Shown: positions 33,590-44,790 of the stretch, piece by piece
How positions within the stretch are numbered: the stretch's first letter is position 1
How the letters are laid out: every line of letters begins with the position of its first letter
Assembly (NCBI GenBank): GCA_963556145.1
Contig: OY744470.1
Location: 5,022,001 to 5,086,000 of the forward strand
From: Hygrocybe punicea
Taxonomy: Eukaryota; Basidiomycota; Agaricomycetes; Agaricales; Hygrophoraceae
Reading direction: 5' to 3'
Length of the DNA: 64,000 bases
The notes under the pieces: model-generated
Seen by the model: only the letters and a program-made list of their open reading frames with translations
The model's database searches: none
What the model was told of the DNA's origin: nothing
Made by a program: the position numbers and the translations under genes

Positions 33590-34395
33590 GTGGAATCAGT
33601 ACATGCCAAACCGATGGTGGCCGGTCCTCGGACATGGGTGCTTGCTGCTGCCAGTCAACCTGGAATGAAAAGGTGGGTGAATCTCACTGATTTGCTTGCC
33701 AGGCAACCTCCTTGCAACAGGCCTGGCGGTATACCTGTTTGCATCCAAGGTGTGTGTCTTCTCATTTTAATATTGCGCTTTTAGTAGTGATTCACTTTCA
33801 TTACAGCTGCTCTTTCCATCATGTTTTGTGGCGGTGAATAGGCTTACTGACAATTTTACTGCTTTCAGATAAGTTATCCATGAGCACGAGTTGTGGCATC
33901 AGTGCGTGCCAAACCGGTGGTGGCAGGTCCTCAGACATGGGCGCTTGCTGCTGCCGGTCAACCTGGAATGAAAGGGCGGGTGAATCCCCCTGATTTCCTT
34001 GCCGGGCAACCTCCATGCAGCGGGCCTGGCGGTATTCCTGGCTACAACCGAGGTGTGTGTCTGCTCATTTTAATATTACCCATGTTGACAGGTTGACTCA
34101 CAGGTGATATACGTCGTCTTATAGTAGTGATTCCCTTTCATTACAGCTGCTCTGTCCATCATGTTTTGTCGCGGCGAATAGGCTTGCTGACAATTTTACT
34201 TATTTCAGACCACTCCTTCATAGCGCAAGTTGTGGCATCAGTGCGTGCCAAACCGGTGGTGGCCCGTCCTCAGAAATGGGCGCTTGCCGCTGCCGGTCAA
34301 CCTGGAATGAAAGGGCGGGTGAATCCCCCTGATTTCCTTGCCAGGCAACCTCCCTGTAGTGGGCCTGGTGGCCTTGTTGACGTCAAGAAAAGTAA
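33590..34395 (+). repeat. Triplicated exon-like unit upstream of TET/JBP gene
   Basis: Three copies, starting near 33,595, 33,897 and 34,236, each encode about 50 similar residues: SVRAKPVVAGPQTWALAAAG, QPGMKGRVNPPDFLAGQPPC and SGPGGIPG, with small changes. Each copy is preceded by a TTTCAG- or CAG-like acceptor and the first two are followed by GTGTGT. The non-coding DNA between them (TGCTCATTTTAATATT, GATTCCCTTTCATTACAGCT) is repeated too. The unit therefore appears to be an exon plus its intron, duplicated twice (spacing about 303 and 339 bases). The peptide is unrecognised. It may be the N-terminal region of the dioxygenase gene or a separate transcript. Confidence 0.75.
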
Positions 34396-35135
34396 GTCTT
34401 GCTGTACTTTTGACTATTCTATCATTCACCAAACGGCACAGGTATCAATCAGCTTATAAATGTGCATGGTCTGTATATGTATATACACTGAATCTGCTCG
34501 GCATTGCCATTTTTTGTGCTATATTGTGTGTTATATCATAGTTGGTCATTCTTGTGACATGGCGAAATTGCTGTATGCAGCAAATTATTAAATGCTAAAA
34601 GTTCTAACCATAATAACACCTTATTAAATTATACCGCCTCGAGGCCACCATGTGTACTAAAACTGACCTAACCAATTCTCAACCAATCTCACTTCTCAAC
34701 CATTATGTACGCCGACAGAATCCCCTCAAAGAATGCACAATCCAAGGCAATGGAAGCCTCGCTTTCCGTCAACATGAAAACAAAGGATTGTGGTCTCGCT
34801 CCAAATCTAAAGAAACATATGTGGACGAGGCTGAGAAGAATCCTCTCAAACACTACATCGTATTATAGGAAGTCGGGCATGCGCCCTCCGAAGTCTCCTG
34901 TAGAGGAATGCAAACGGCTGAGGTCAGATCCATGCTGCTTCAATGTCATATCTTACATGTTTTGTAGATCACGTTTGATGATGCTGAGGGATCAGCTTCC
35001 AGTTAGCAAGGTCTTGGGAGATTCGGCCCCAGATTGCGAAACATTCTCCAAGTCGGACATGGTCTCAGAATCCGAACTGGAGAGGGTTCTCCTCACTGTG
35101 GCAGCCGCGATTTTGAACCCTAGTACGTTGCTGCC
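34396..35135. other. Region upstream of TET/JBP core, possible N-terminal exons
   Basis: Contains plausible exon pieces on the plus strand, such as LLNHYVRRQNPLKECTIQGN and GHAPSEVSCRGMQTAEVRSM, in changing frames with intron-like breaks. They may form the N-terminal part of the dioxygenase protein. A definite model could not be made. Confidence 0.35.
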
Positions 35136-36265
35136 ATGAAAGTCGGCATATTTAGACTGACATCTTGCCTCAAAGTAATTGTGCCCTTGGATGCGAATAG
35201 ACTGGCAAATCGAGTGAAGAATATCAAGGACACTTCGGATGCTGACAATGAAAACCTACTCAGGTTTTTTCAGGAGATTCACATCAGACATGTGAATGAA
35301 CCAGCTACAGTAATCGACACGTGTGGTTCAATTTTGGTCTGGTATCTACCTGATGTTGTAACTCCAAGACGTATTGTGAGTCACTTGCCCCCCGGAAATG
35401 TGGTTTTTGACAGTACCCACTGCGACACAGGAGGAATTGAATGTCAGTGCTGAAATAATAACCGAAATTCTGGAAGAATCCTATTCGGAGTCCCTCAAAA
35501 AACTTGAGAAAGGGAAAGATCCGCAATGGAGGAAAGATCCAAACATTTTCTTTCCACCTCCAAACCCACGATTTCACCCAGGATCAGTGGATTTCGCCGC
35601 AGCATGGTTTTCTCAGGGTAGAGAGGTAACACCTTTAGTTAGTCGTCTGTTTTACATGAGCTGACCGCCTGTTTTTTCAGCGACTTACCGATAGGTTGAT
35701 CACGTCGACAACTCTTCGAACAACTGAAGCCACCATGTGGATGGCTGCAATCGAACCCAGCGAGCTGATCTTCAACGCAATTACTGCGTTAACCCATCAG
35801 TCATTGTACACAGCTGGCCTTCTGGCTGTGACGAAAATCTGGGACGGCGAAACGATCAAGAACGTGGAAACACATGAAAATGCTAAGGAGTGGACATCTG
35901 TTTACACTGGAATCGCCGTTATCGTTAACAGGATTACAACTCGACACAGAGATGCTGGAGGGTGTCCAGAATGGTATGATTTGCTGGCGAGTTGTGGGAC
36001 ACATACGAATGTGGAACTAGCCATCCCTGAGTTGGATGCTACGTTCTCTTATTCGCCAGGAACTATCATCGAAATTTGTGGCAAGGTTCTCAGTCACAGT
36101 GTAGGCAGATGGGAGGGCGGTGAAAGAATATGCATGGTGCATTATATGCGAAACATGGTACATGACCATCTCAAGATTGACAAGCCCACCTGGAGCCGAC
36201 ACAATGTGTTTGCAAGGGAGATGAATGCAGAGTTTTTGGCATCACAGGAATGGAGATGGAATTAG
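35136..36265 (+). CDS. TET/JBP-type 2-oxoglutarate/Fe(II) dioxygenase
   Basis: Predicted to oxidise 5-methylcytosine (or thymine) in DNA, in the nucleus. Three exons (35,136-35,375, 35,431-35,625, 35,681-36,265) joined by two 55-base introns give 339 residues; more N-terminal exons are possible. The order follows fungal TET/JBP proteins: ATVIDTCGSILVWYLPDVV, DPQWRKDPNIFFPPPNPRFH, AVIVNRITTRHRDAGGCPEW with the iron ligands H and D (codons 35,945-35,947 and 35,951-35,953), YDLLASCGTHTNVELAIPEL, FSYSPGTIIEICGKVLSHSV with the distal iron His (36,095-36,097), and GGERICMVHYMRNMVHDHLK with the 2-oxoglutarate-binding Arg. All ligands are present, and no stop or shift was seen. It lies inside the KDZ element and is followed on the same strand by a JmjC-type gene. 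Confidence 0.85.
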
Positions 36266-36658
36266 CTATTGTGCCAAGGGAGATATCATCCTAACGTAAA
36301 AGTATGACGGCTACCGTTGCATGCTTTGTACGACTGTAGTCAGAAACCTCTGTGGAACTAAATCTTGTTATCCTCATTCACGGATGACGAAGGCCTATGA
36401 GTTTTAACTAACAGATAGCTAGACAGTGTTAGACAGTGTTCGGAGAATTTCCATGGCTTTACATTGATAACTCTGTCACATTGACAACTCAGTCAATTCG
36501 AAATGTGTACTTAAATGTGGCAATTCACGTGATGTGGTCACACGTGATCACAGTAAACCGTGACGCGTCATTTTTTTTTTTACCTTCTGCACCCTTATCA
36601 TCTAGCCTCAGCCTCTCTTGAATTGCTCTCAGATACACTCGAATTGAACATTTTGGCA
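36266..36658 (+). promoter_or_regulatory. Intergenic region with CACGTG elements
   Basis: About 390 bases between the two plus-strand genes. TTCACGTGATG and CACACGTGATC lie at about 36,524-36,550, roughly 110-135 bases before the next start codon. CACGTG-type boxes also occur near 33,270, 33,294 and 44,535 at other gene edges of the element. Function inferred only. Confidence 0.4.
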
Positions 36659-39600
36659 ATGTCGTCATCAGCAAGCACCTCGGCGCCGTCAATCGCTTCT
36701 CTACATGCGTCTGTAATGTCTGGCAGTAATTTCCGAAGCATGAATGTGTTCCAGGACTTCCCGTGGGTCAATGGCACGCCTCTTGCTGAAGATTCACTTG
36801 AGAAGGCTATCGTAACCTTAATTGGCAATCAGTCTGCTCTAGGAAACACACCGTCCACCTTGGCTGTGATGGTGCGTCAAATCTCCCACCTTGTAACATT
36901 GACGGTCAACTTGTCTGCTAGGCCCTGGCAAAGCAATTGGATTATGTGAATCCCACAGGTGAAATCTCACGTAAAGCCCAAACCATCCAAGAATACCTCT
37001 CTGCTGATGGCTCTGCTATGCGTGATGTGGCAAGGTGGACTACTGTGTACCGGAATGACCTCCTGGTAGCGGCTCACTCAATCCTTCGCTATACCCTGCT
37101 CGATAAGCTCATGGACGCTGTTGGGTTGCCTCGTCATCCAAGTTTCAAAGTAATTCGGAGATCAGCGAAACCAGAGATGAGCGAGAAGTTGACCAAGGTG
37201 AGTTCACCATTTACATTTGGGCAGACGTTTTAAGTTGACGTTTGCACACCGTCTTGAAGCTCTACAAATTTCTGAGAGACTGGAGTAAGCTGATCACGAA
37301 GCTTCGTATGACATGCAAAAGTCTATTAATCACACAACAAGATCAAGAAGTGGTGGGTGTTTCAGCCGTGGCAGTGCCGCAGAAAGTGGTGTCCAGTGTG
37401 GACACCATCCCTATCTTTGCAGTCGCTCTCCCAGCACACTTGACACCAGCCCAAAAAGAAGTAGAAATGAACATCCGGATCCTTTACTGTGCATCTGTCA
37501 ACCTCGAATCCTCCGACGTCAACCAGATCCTCCTCAATCTAGAGCTTCTTGCATTCTCATTCACGTGGTTTGGCCAGGTATGTGACGTATGTCCTATATG
37601 AAACGTGTGTCAGATTTTGTACAAAAACAAGGCAACTCATATGTAGACTGCGACTTCACAACATGGGTGGAGAAGCTACAGAGGTTGGGATTGCGTTACA
37701 ATCACATTACGCCTGCCGCAAATAAATAATTCACATGGTTTCAGGATGGCCAAGAGTGTTGATCTACCGTTGCAAGACTCATTTGTCAATGCCCTCACCA
37801 CCAAGTCTTTCGGAGGTTTAATGTATGATCGGATGAGAAATCTATTCCACCTAAGCCTCACACTGTCACCCATAATTACTCTTCTCCCACGACGTTTCAA
37901 TCATGAATCTCATGCACGGCCATCTCTCATGGCAGTGAGTCCATTATTTGTGCCAACTTGGACGTAGTTGACATAAGGAAAAGATCACGTTTGCCTTGGG
38001 CAATGAAAGGCCTCCATTCCTTGCCAAAACGGAGAGGGCGCTTTGGAGGGCCATTACAAGAATATGTTTAGGATCTTCGGCAATGCAGGAGCTGAATGTA
38101 TTCCTCCAAGAATATGATTTGTTGGAGGACAGCGTCCAGGGAACGGAACAGGACTTCAGTTGGTTTTGTTTTGACAGTACGCCGCCTGTCTCTACATTTA
38201 TCGCTGGGACTGACAACAGATGTTGCAAGATAAGGAAGTGGATGACCTGACCAACTCTGCTAGTCAGCTTACGGTGGCAACGAAACAAAAGGTTCCAACA
38301 GACCCCAAGGCAAAGAATGACAAGCCTGCGTCAGGCAACCCTCTGTCCAGCGATGATGAACCGCTTCAATTGAAATTAACAAGGAAGAAGAGGGGTGGAC
38401 CATCGAAGGAGCTTGCTTCAGGTGGACAGAGCTCCATGTTGACCCGAAGCCAGGCCAAAATGTTGGACAAGGTTGGGGACTCTTCGAAAGGCAAGGAGAA
38501 GCAGAAGGCAGAGAAAGTCCAGAAGGAAGAGAAAGTCGTGGTTGCGCCGGGGAGGTCCTATCGGAGGAAGAAAAGATCCACTCGCTCGTTGACAAGAAGT
38601 TATCCCAAGTCCAAGAAACGTGATGATCTTGAGGATGAAGATGACGATGATGACGAGGATGACTATAAGAAAGCGCCAGAGAAAGTGAACGTGATCATCG
38701 ACCTTACCGGAGATGTAAGTGATTCAAGAACGTGTCATTTGTCATGAATGAATATTTTGATAGGATTATGGGGAACCTGATTTGCTCAGCCGTCCAGCAC
38801 CCATTGTGTGTCTTTTGTTGTTCGATAATGTGCCACCCCACTGATGATTCATAAAGCGAGCATCAGAGGGTGTTCATCTCACGATGTATGATGGTGACGC
38901 TGTACACAAACCTGTTGAACATGTGCACTATTCACCATCCGTCGTTGTACGTTGATGTCTGATTTTTGTACCGTTTGATTGTTAACTGGTAAGCACGATA
39001 CAGGCAAAAGTGGAACATGCATTGTTGTGGGAAACATATGAAATGATCCGATCCAGTTACATTGATGGGGTTCCTCCACATCGGCTGCCCAGTGCAAGAG
39101 AACAAATGTATGATCCTCATGCATCATGTGTGTTCGTGGTGGAATGGAACATCTTCAAGTCGATGGATGCTGCAACAATTCAAGGAATCTTTCGTCATCG
39201 TCACATCCTCGTGCTCAATGCCCCTGTAGAAACAGTGGAGTTTGATAGGGAAGGTTTGGAGACATTGGGGTCTTTGTCATCCATTCGTTCAGTGCAAGGT
39301 CCGTTTCCGGAGCGATGTCTGGGCATAGTGACTAAAGTGCCTTTGTTAGTTGCTGAATTGCGATTGGTGCCTAATATCGAGAATATGAACAAACCTGGCA
39401 CATTGGAGACATTATATCAGCTTGCGCTTGACCCTGACAACGAAAGGGTTTTCAATTTCCTTGACCTTCCCATGGGTCATATGACGTTGGACCCACCTCC
39501 AAAATTTCGGTGAGCAACCTTGTTTCGAAGATCGAACACGAGATTTACCTGTCTATTCGTGAAAAGGTCCTTTTCATCATCTGAGGTTGCTTGGCACGAA

Positions 39601-41792
39601 ACCTGCGGCCGACCGGGGTTTGTCTGCGAGCAGCCTTTAAACGACGATTTGGCTTGGGGAACGGCAGCGACAGCTCGAGCCATTTCTTGGACACACGTAG
39701 ATGATGATGGCTTTGGCATGGTGGTTATTGTCAGGACTGGCGCAAAGTACTGGGTCCTCATGAGGCCTCGAAGGGATGCCGAATGGGATCGCAAGGCGGG
39801 CAATCTTGCGACTAACAAGGCCTATCCTCAGGAGTGGGAGCCGAGAAAACATGGTGGGAAAGGCTTGTGGGAAGCAGAAGGATTGCTGCTCACAAAGGGT
39901 TCAGTGCTGTAAGTGGGAATATATTTCGTGACAACTTGGATGTGTGCTGAAACACACAGTTACATGAGGCCGTGCACCCCACATTATGTCCTCGGTGTGG
40001 AGCACTCCATTGTGAACGGGCGTCATCTCTATGCGACGTCAACTATACGGGATACCTGTTATGGGATTATCCATACTTTCGTGATGAGTCATACCATCAC
40101 AAACGCGGAGCATAATGTGACACGTACATTTCTGCGCCGACTTCTCACCATGTGGATGGAGTACTTCACGGGGAACCACGAATCATCATGTGAGCTACTT
40201 TGGGCGAGGTTTACAAATTCCTGAAGATTAAAATGCTCACTGCACAGCTACTGTCTTCACCAAGTCTCATATGCCCAAGATCGAAACCGAAGATGGCTTC
40301 CTCGACCTTGTGATTGTGGGAAACCTGATCGAGCTTGCGGATATCATCAACAGGAAGTTCTACACCCATACCATATCGGCTGACATTCATGAGGAACAGA
40401 ATATTGCACGATGCAGATATAGACGTTTCCAAATCTGGTTTGCGGAACATTTTGTTGTCTTCATGGAAGACCACTGGATCAGCCCCTCTTACATTTTCCA
40501 ACAAAGTCTTTTGGAACTATCTGCTGCAATTGTTGGGTATAAATGGGACAAGGATGGGGTTGTGAAGGCACCAGCACATTGCACAGCCAAAGCTGTTGAG
40601 TCAGCGGTCCACCGACATTTTCAAAACGATTGGCCAGATTTGGTGCCAAAGCTGAATGAGCTGCTTCAGATCCCACCATTGGAATTCTTCTGGACCGGCC
40701 CCAAAATACACATTCAGACCCGTCCAGTGGAACCCATCAGTCCCATTCTTGTTGAATGCTTAGATTTTCCACCTCATCCAATTCTGCTCATCAACACAAC
40801 TACCGGTGAAGGCGAGGTACAGGATGACACAGATACACAGGAAAAGGCGAAAGACAATGAGCGCGACAAAGGGGAGGGCACCGATGGTGAGGAAGAGGCG
40901 GATGATCCATCTAGGAAGGTGGGAGATTTAGTGGATGCAGCTGGCGAAGAGGTAGCCACAGAGGAAAACCAGGATCCACCTGCAATGGTTGGATGTGCAA
41001 ACGACATGGCTGTGGACACTGAGAGGGAAGAGGATCCACCTGTAACGGTGGGAAATTCAGCCGATGTGGCTGGGGAAGATGCGGGAGAAGAAATGAACGT
41101 CGCTGGCCCGAATGAGGAGGATCCACCTGAGCAGGTGGGAAATTCAAATGACGCAGCTTCGTGGAATGAGGACGGTCTAATCATGCCCCTGGGTATGTCA
41201 AATGAGGAAGATGTAGACCGTGATGAGGGGAAGCAGCAGGAAAAGAAGGGGGGGGAGGAGGGCGCGGTGCAGGGCAAGGGGGTGCAGGCGGGGGAGGTGC
41301 AGGAGGAGGGGGAGGAGGACGAGGAGGGGGAGGAGGAGGAGGAGGGGGAGGAGGAGGAGGAGGGGGAGGAGGAGGAGGACAGGGAGCTGCAGGACGAGGA
41401 GGGGGAGCTGCAGGAGGAGGGGGAGGAGGAGGAGGAGGAGGAGGAGGAGGAGGGGGAGCTGCAGGAAGAGGAGGAGGAGACGGATGGGGATGGGGCAGAG
41501 GAGGAGGACGAAGAGGAGGAGGATCGAAATGAGATGGTGGGGAAGTTAAATGCCCAGAGTGTGGACAGTGACGAGGGAGAGGATGACGATCAAATGGACA
41601 TCTCATCTGGCAGTGATGCAGTGTATAATGATTTCGATGGATCACCCCAACCCCCGACACCCCCTGTGAAACGTCCTCGGAGGGAAGACTCGGGTACGAT
41701 AAATTGCCTCAACAGCTTGTATATACACTGATATGATCATTCACACAGATTCACCAATACGTTCCACAGACCTGAAACGCCGTCGTAAGTAG
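36659..41792 (+). CDS. JmjC-type protein with long acidic tail
   Basis: A large multi-exon gene. The N-terminal exons (MSSSASTSAPSIASLHASVM; FQDFPWVNGTPLAEDSLEKA; ARWTTVYRNDLLVAAHSILR; YDRMRNLFHLSLTLSPIITL) are of unknown fold. A basic, disordered stretch follows (SSDDEPLQLKLTRKKRGGPS, DDLEDEDDDDDEDDYKK). Next comes a JmjC-like cupin: AWHETCGRPGFVC, AISWTHVDDDGFGMVVIVRT with an H-x-D metal pair (about 39,694-39,702), YWVLMRPRRD, then MRPCTPHYVLGVEHSIVNGR with the third metal His (39,981-39,983), and HLYATSTIRDTCYGIIHTFV. After a helical region ending near 40,700 an acidic tail runs to about 41,600 and includes a long Glu-rich run. The last intron (41,694-41,748) joins to DSPIRSTDLKRRRK and the stop at 41,792. 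JmjC proteins demethylate histones or hydroxylate proteins; the substrate is unknown here. Exon borders are approximate. Confidence 0.72.
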
Positions 41793-41930
41793 CCGGGAGG
41801 ATCATATCATTCATACTGCTTCCTACTCATGTATATTCCTGACATCGCAATGCATCATCTGCCTCCTCTGCTGTTAAATGTATTCCTTGTAATAAACACC
41901 GAACCATTGAGAGGCATGGGTAGAGGAAAA

Positions 41931-42054
41931 TGTTATGTCACGTTGGGCCTTGCACAAGTGACATGTCACAAGTGTTATGTCACGTTGGGCCTTGCACAAA
42001 TGACATGTCACAAGTGTTATGTCACGTTGGGTCGTCCAAACGTGACATAACACT
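41931..42054. repeat. Three 42-bp repeats ending in a 40-bp near-palindrome
   Basis: GTTATGTCACGTTGGGCCTT followed by GCACAAGTGACATGTCACAA recurs at 41,931, 41,973 and 42,015. The third copy turns into an inverted repeat (GTGTTATGTCACGTT ... AACGTGACATAACAC, 42,013-42,052) that shares its core with the 36-bp palindrome at 33,177. It lies between the 3' ends of two convergent genes. Confidence 0.85.
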
Positions 42055-42230
42055 GGTGACATGTGACGTTGGACTGTCTTGACACAAGTATTATATATTT
42101 ATGATTTATTCCACATATCACCTTTTTAGGCACATTCAACAAAGCCTATTTCCGCCGTGTAGAACGTCGCAAGGGTTGACTGCTTGTGGTAATGCAAATT
42201 GTGAGCTGCATCCCCACAAACGGGATAGCT

Positions 42231-44417
42231 TTACCTCACATTTTTACCAGCATTTCTTGAGCTGTCCAACTTCCCTGGGCGTCTTTGTTGTGCAACATCA
42301 CTCTCCCATGCCTTGTTTGTCTCCCTCTCCCACGCCTCTTGTGCCACCCTCTCCTGGGCGTCTCGTGCCTCTTTCTTCCTGGCCTCCTCCCGGCCCTTTC
42401 GTGCGTCCCTCTCCTGTGCCTCTCGTGCCTCCCGTTCCGCCCTCTCCCACGCCTCTCGTGCCTCCCTGTCCTGTGCATCTCGTGCCTCGCGTGCCTCCCC
42501 TTCAGCCCTCTCCCACGCCTCTCCTGCCTCCCTCTCCTGGGCCTCTCGCGTCTCCCGCTCCTGTACTTCTTGTAACTGTCTTGCCATCTCTCGGTTCTGT
42601 GCTGCTACCCGTTCTGCTTGCTCCTTTTGCTTTGCTTGTCTCTCCGTCTTCTTTTTCGTCCACAGAAGCTTCAACGTCGATGTATCGTCATCCATCTCGC
42701 TGTCGCCACCACGTCCATCAAAGCTACCACTACTTGCACTCTCGTCACTCCAACTATCGTCGCCCTCTTCGCTACTGACTGCTTTCTGTTTTCCCTTGCT
42801 GTACTTGGCGGCATTTTCTGTTTTCTTCTTGGGGTGGACTGTCTTTAATGCTGGAACATTCGATTTGGATCTGCGAGGTCCGATAGCATTCGATTGTGCA
42901 GCTCCCATAGCACTCGATTGTGCAGCTCCGGCAGGAATAGATGTCGTTTCCCTACTGGAGTTTGATGGCGCCGAACGATCGGTCCTGGCCAAAGCAGCAG
43001 CAGCATGGAACTTCTTCTTTTTTTGCACGAATGCATTTGGTGCTCGCTCGTCGGTCTTCAGGACGGTTTTAAATCGGAATGGTTTTTCACCGAGTTTCTG
43101 CCGTTGCAACCAAAATTGGTGGACGGTCCGAAGTTCATCGAGTTTCATTTTCCACGGTTCCCGTAGTTCTACGTGAGAGGGAAAGTAGATGTCCTCGATG
43201 TATTGGTTTCGATTTTGTCCAATTTTTCCCCATGGAACAGCGACGACGCTGTTGTTGCACATCTGACCTTCAAATGAATATGAGTACAGTAAGCTTGGCC
43301 AACGTCGAGGTACGTACGATATGACATGGTCATCAGTGATCTAAACATGTTTCTTACATCGACCAATGACATAGTTGACACATTCGGTACCATAGGAAAA
43401 CCGTCCTCATCGATCTCAAGCTTGAACGGCAGGCTTTTGTCATATCTGGTAGTTGGACCACCATCATCGTCTTCACTGTCGGTCTTCGCTCCATCGGATT
43501 CATCTGGAACACATTACATGGGAAAGATGGAACAATGGCTAATCGTACCGTCATGATTAAAAAGGGACCCCAAATGTTCATCCCATTTGGTCCAAATGTC
43601 ATCCCCGTTATTTTTGAAGACGCCGATGAACTTCTTGTGTACCGGGGCCGGTGTCTTGAACCTCACAGGAAGGGAAGATAAGTACATGATTGACACAAAG
43701 CAGGAATCGACCCACTTTCCTTTGGTTACAGTCCCATCTTCATCTTCATATCCCACCAACATGAATATTTTTACTCCCATCTGCTCATCTATGTCCTTCA
43801 TAAACTTCATCGCCGTCTTACCGAAATCTTTTGCTGCTCGGCTGGATAAGGTAGAAGATTAGCATCATGCAGACGAAAGAAGATTATTAGTACCGTCGTT
43901 TGACTTCCAAGGGTGGACCTTGCTGGTTCCAGGCGTCGGCAAGAGCTTCAAATTCTTGTTTTTTCTCTTCGGTCAAGGAACCGTACATATCACTCCACGC
44001 TTTGCCATAGTGCTTGATGTAGCCGGGCTTTCCTCCGGTTTCTCCAGACAGCTCTACCGTCCTAGCGTCGATTTCCTTGGTCATCTTTTCTCTTGTAACC
44101 AACCTTGCATTCCACTTCTTTGTATATTTCGGAGCATCCTCAGTGTCGCTCTCCAATTTTGACCGATGATTGTGGTACCAAGTTTGAATTTTCTGTATTC
44201 ATGGTATAATGCTGTTAGGCTTATCTGAAGGGTAGTATTAGAATATACAGACCTGTTGCATATTTGGGGGCCATTGTGTGTTGGTTTGTTGTGCCGATTT
44301 TTTTAAAAGTTTCCTGATCCCTTTCAGGACACGAATACGATCTTCACCAGTGGATCTCCTAAAATCAGGATAACCGTCCTCGAGGATCTTAGTAAATTCT
44401 GGGGTGATCCACTTCAT
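42231..44417 (-). CDS. Unknown nuclear-type protein with coiled coil
   Basis: Start at 44,417: MKWITPEFTKILEDGYPDFR. An intron then leads (exon from 44,192) to KIQTWYHNHRSKLESDTEDA, a short helix pattern like a DNA-binding W-x-x-HR helix. Further: EIDARTVELSGETGGKPGYI, KAWSDMYGSLTEEKKQEFEA and DAWNQQGPPLEVKRR, spliced to RAAKDFGKTAMKFMKDI; QMGVKIFMLVGYEDEDGTV; FGEVR-like linkers; SVVAVPWGKIGQNRNQYIED; LRTVHQFWLQRQKLGEKPF; a Ser/Lys-rich region; and a long charged coiled coil (EREAGEAWERAEGEAREARD type, about 120 residues). The layout matches large multi-copy, unnamed Agaricomycete families linked to transposons. The role is unknown; chromatin or DNA binding is only a guess. At least four introns. 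Confidence 0.6.
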
Positions 44418-44790
44418 TTAGGCAAAAACTGAGGAGAATGAAGGCAAATGTCATTGTCTGGAACAAAGGCAGAACGTCGTTGTCTGGAACAATGGAAGAA
44501 TGCCTCGTGGTGAACATGAGGTGATGACAAATCACGTGATTGATGGCAACAAATAGCAATGTGGATTACAAGTAGATGACTCAGGGGATTGCAAGTCGGT
44601 GCAGGACGTGATTAGGAGAATATGATGAATTGTGAATATTGATAAATTCCAGAACACAAGGATAGAGGAGCAAGTACCAAATCTGTGGCACATGGCAAGG
44701 GGTGGGTAAGAGTCCAAAGATGTAAGGTGGGTATGTTCAGAGCAGGCTGAATGAACAGATACAACCCACCTGTTGCATTTGTGGCAACAC
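44418..44790. other. Spacer between cargo and right array
   Basis: About 370 bases. GAAGGCAAATGTCATTGTCTGGAACAA-type words are repeated twice near 44,440-44,500 (GTCTGGAACAA). ATCACGTGATT lies at about 44,533. No gene was recognised. Confidence 0.4.

Noticed and set aside
41181..41660. Proline-rich minus-strand frame
   Set aside because: Antisense of the Glu-rich tail of the JmjC-type gene; GGAGGA-type DNA gives Pro on the other strand.
42313..43176. 287-codon plus-strand frame
   Set aside because: Antisense of the coiled-coil and Ser/Lys-rich exons of the minus-strand cargo gene, which has clear splice borders and protein-like blocks.
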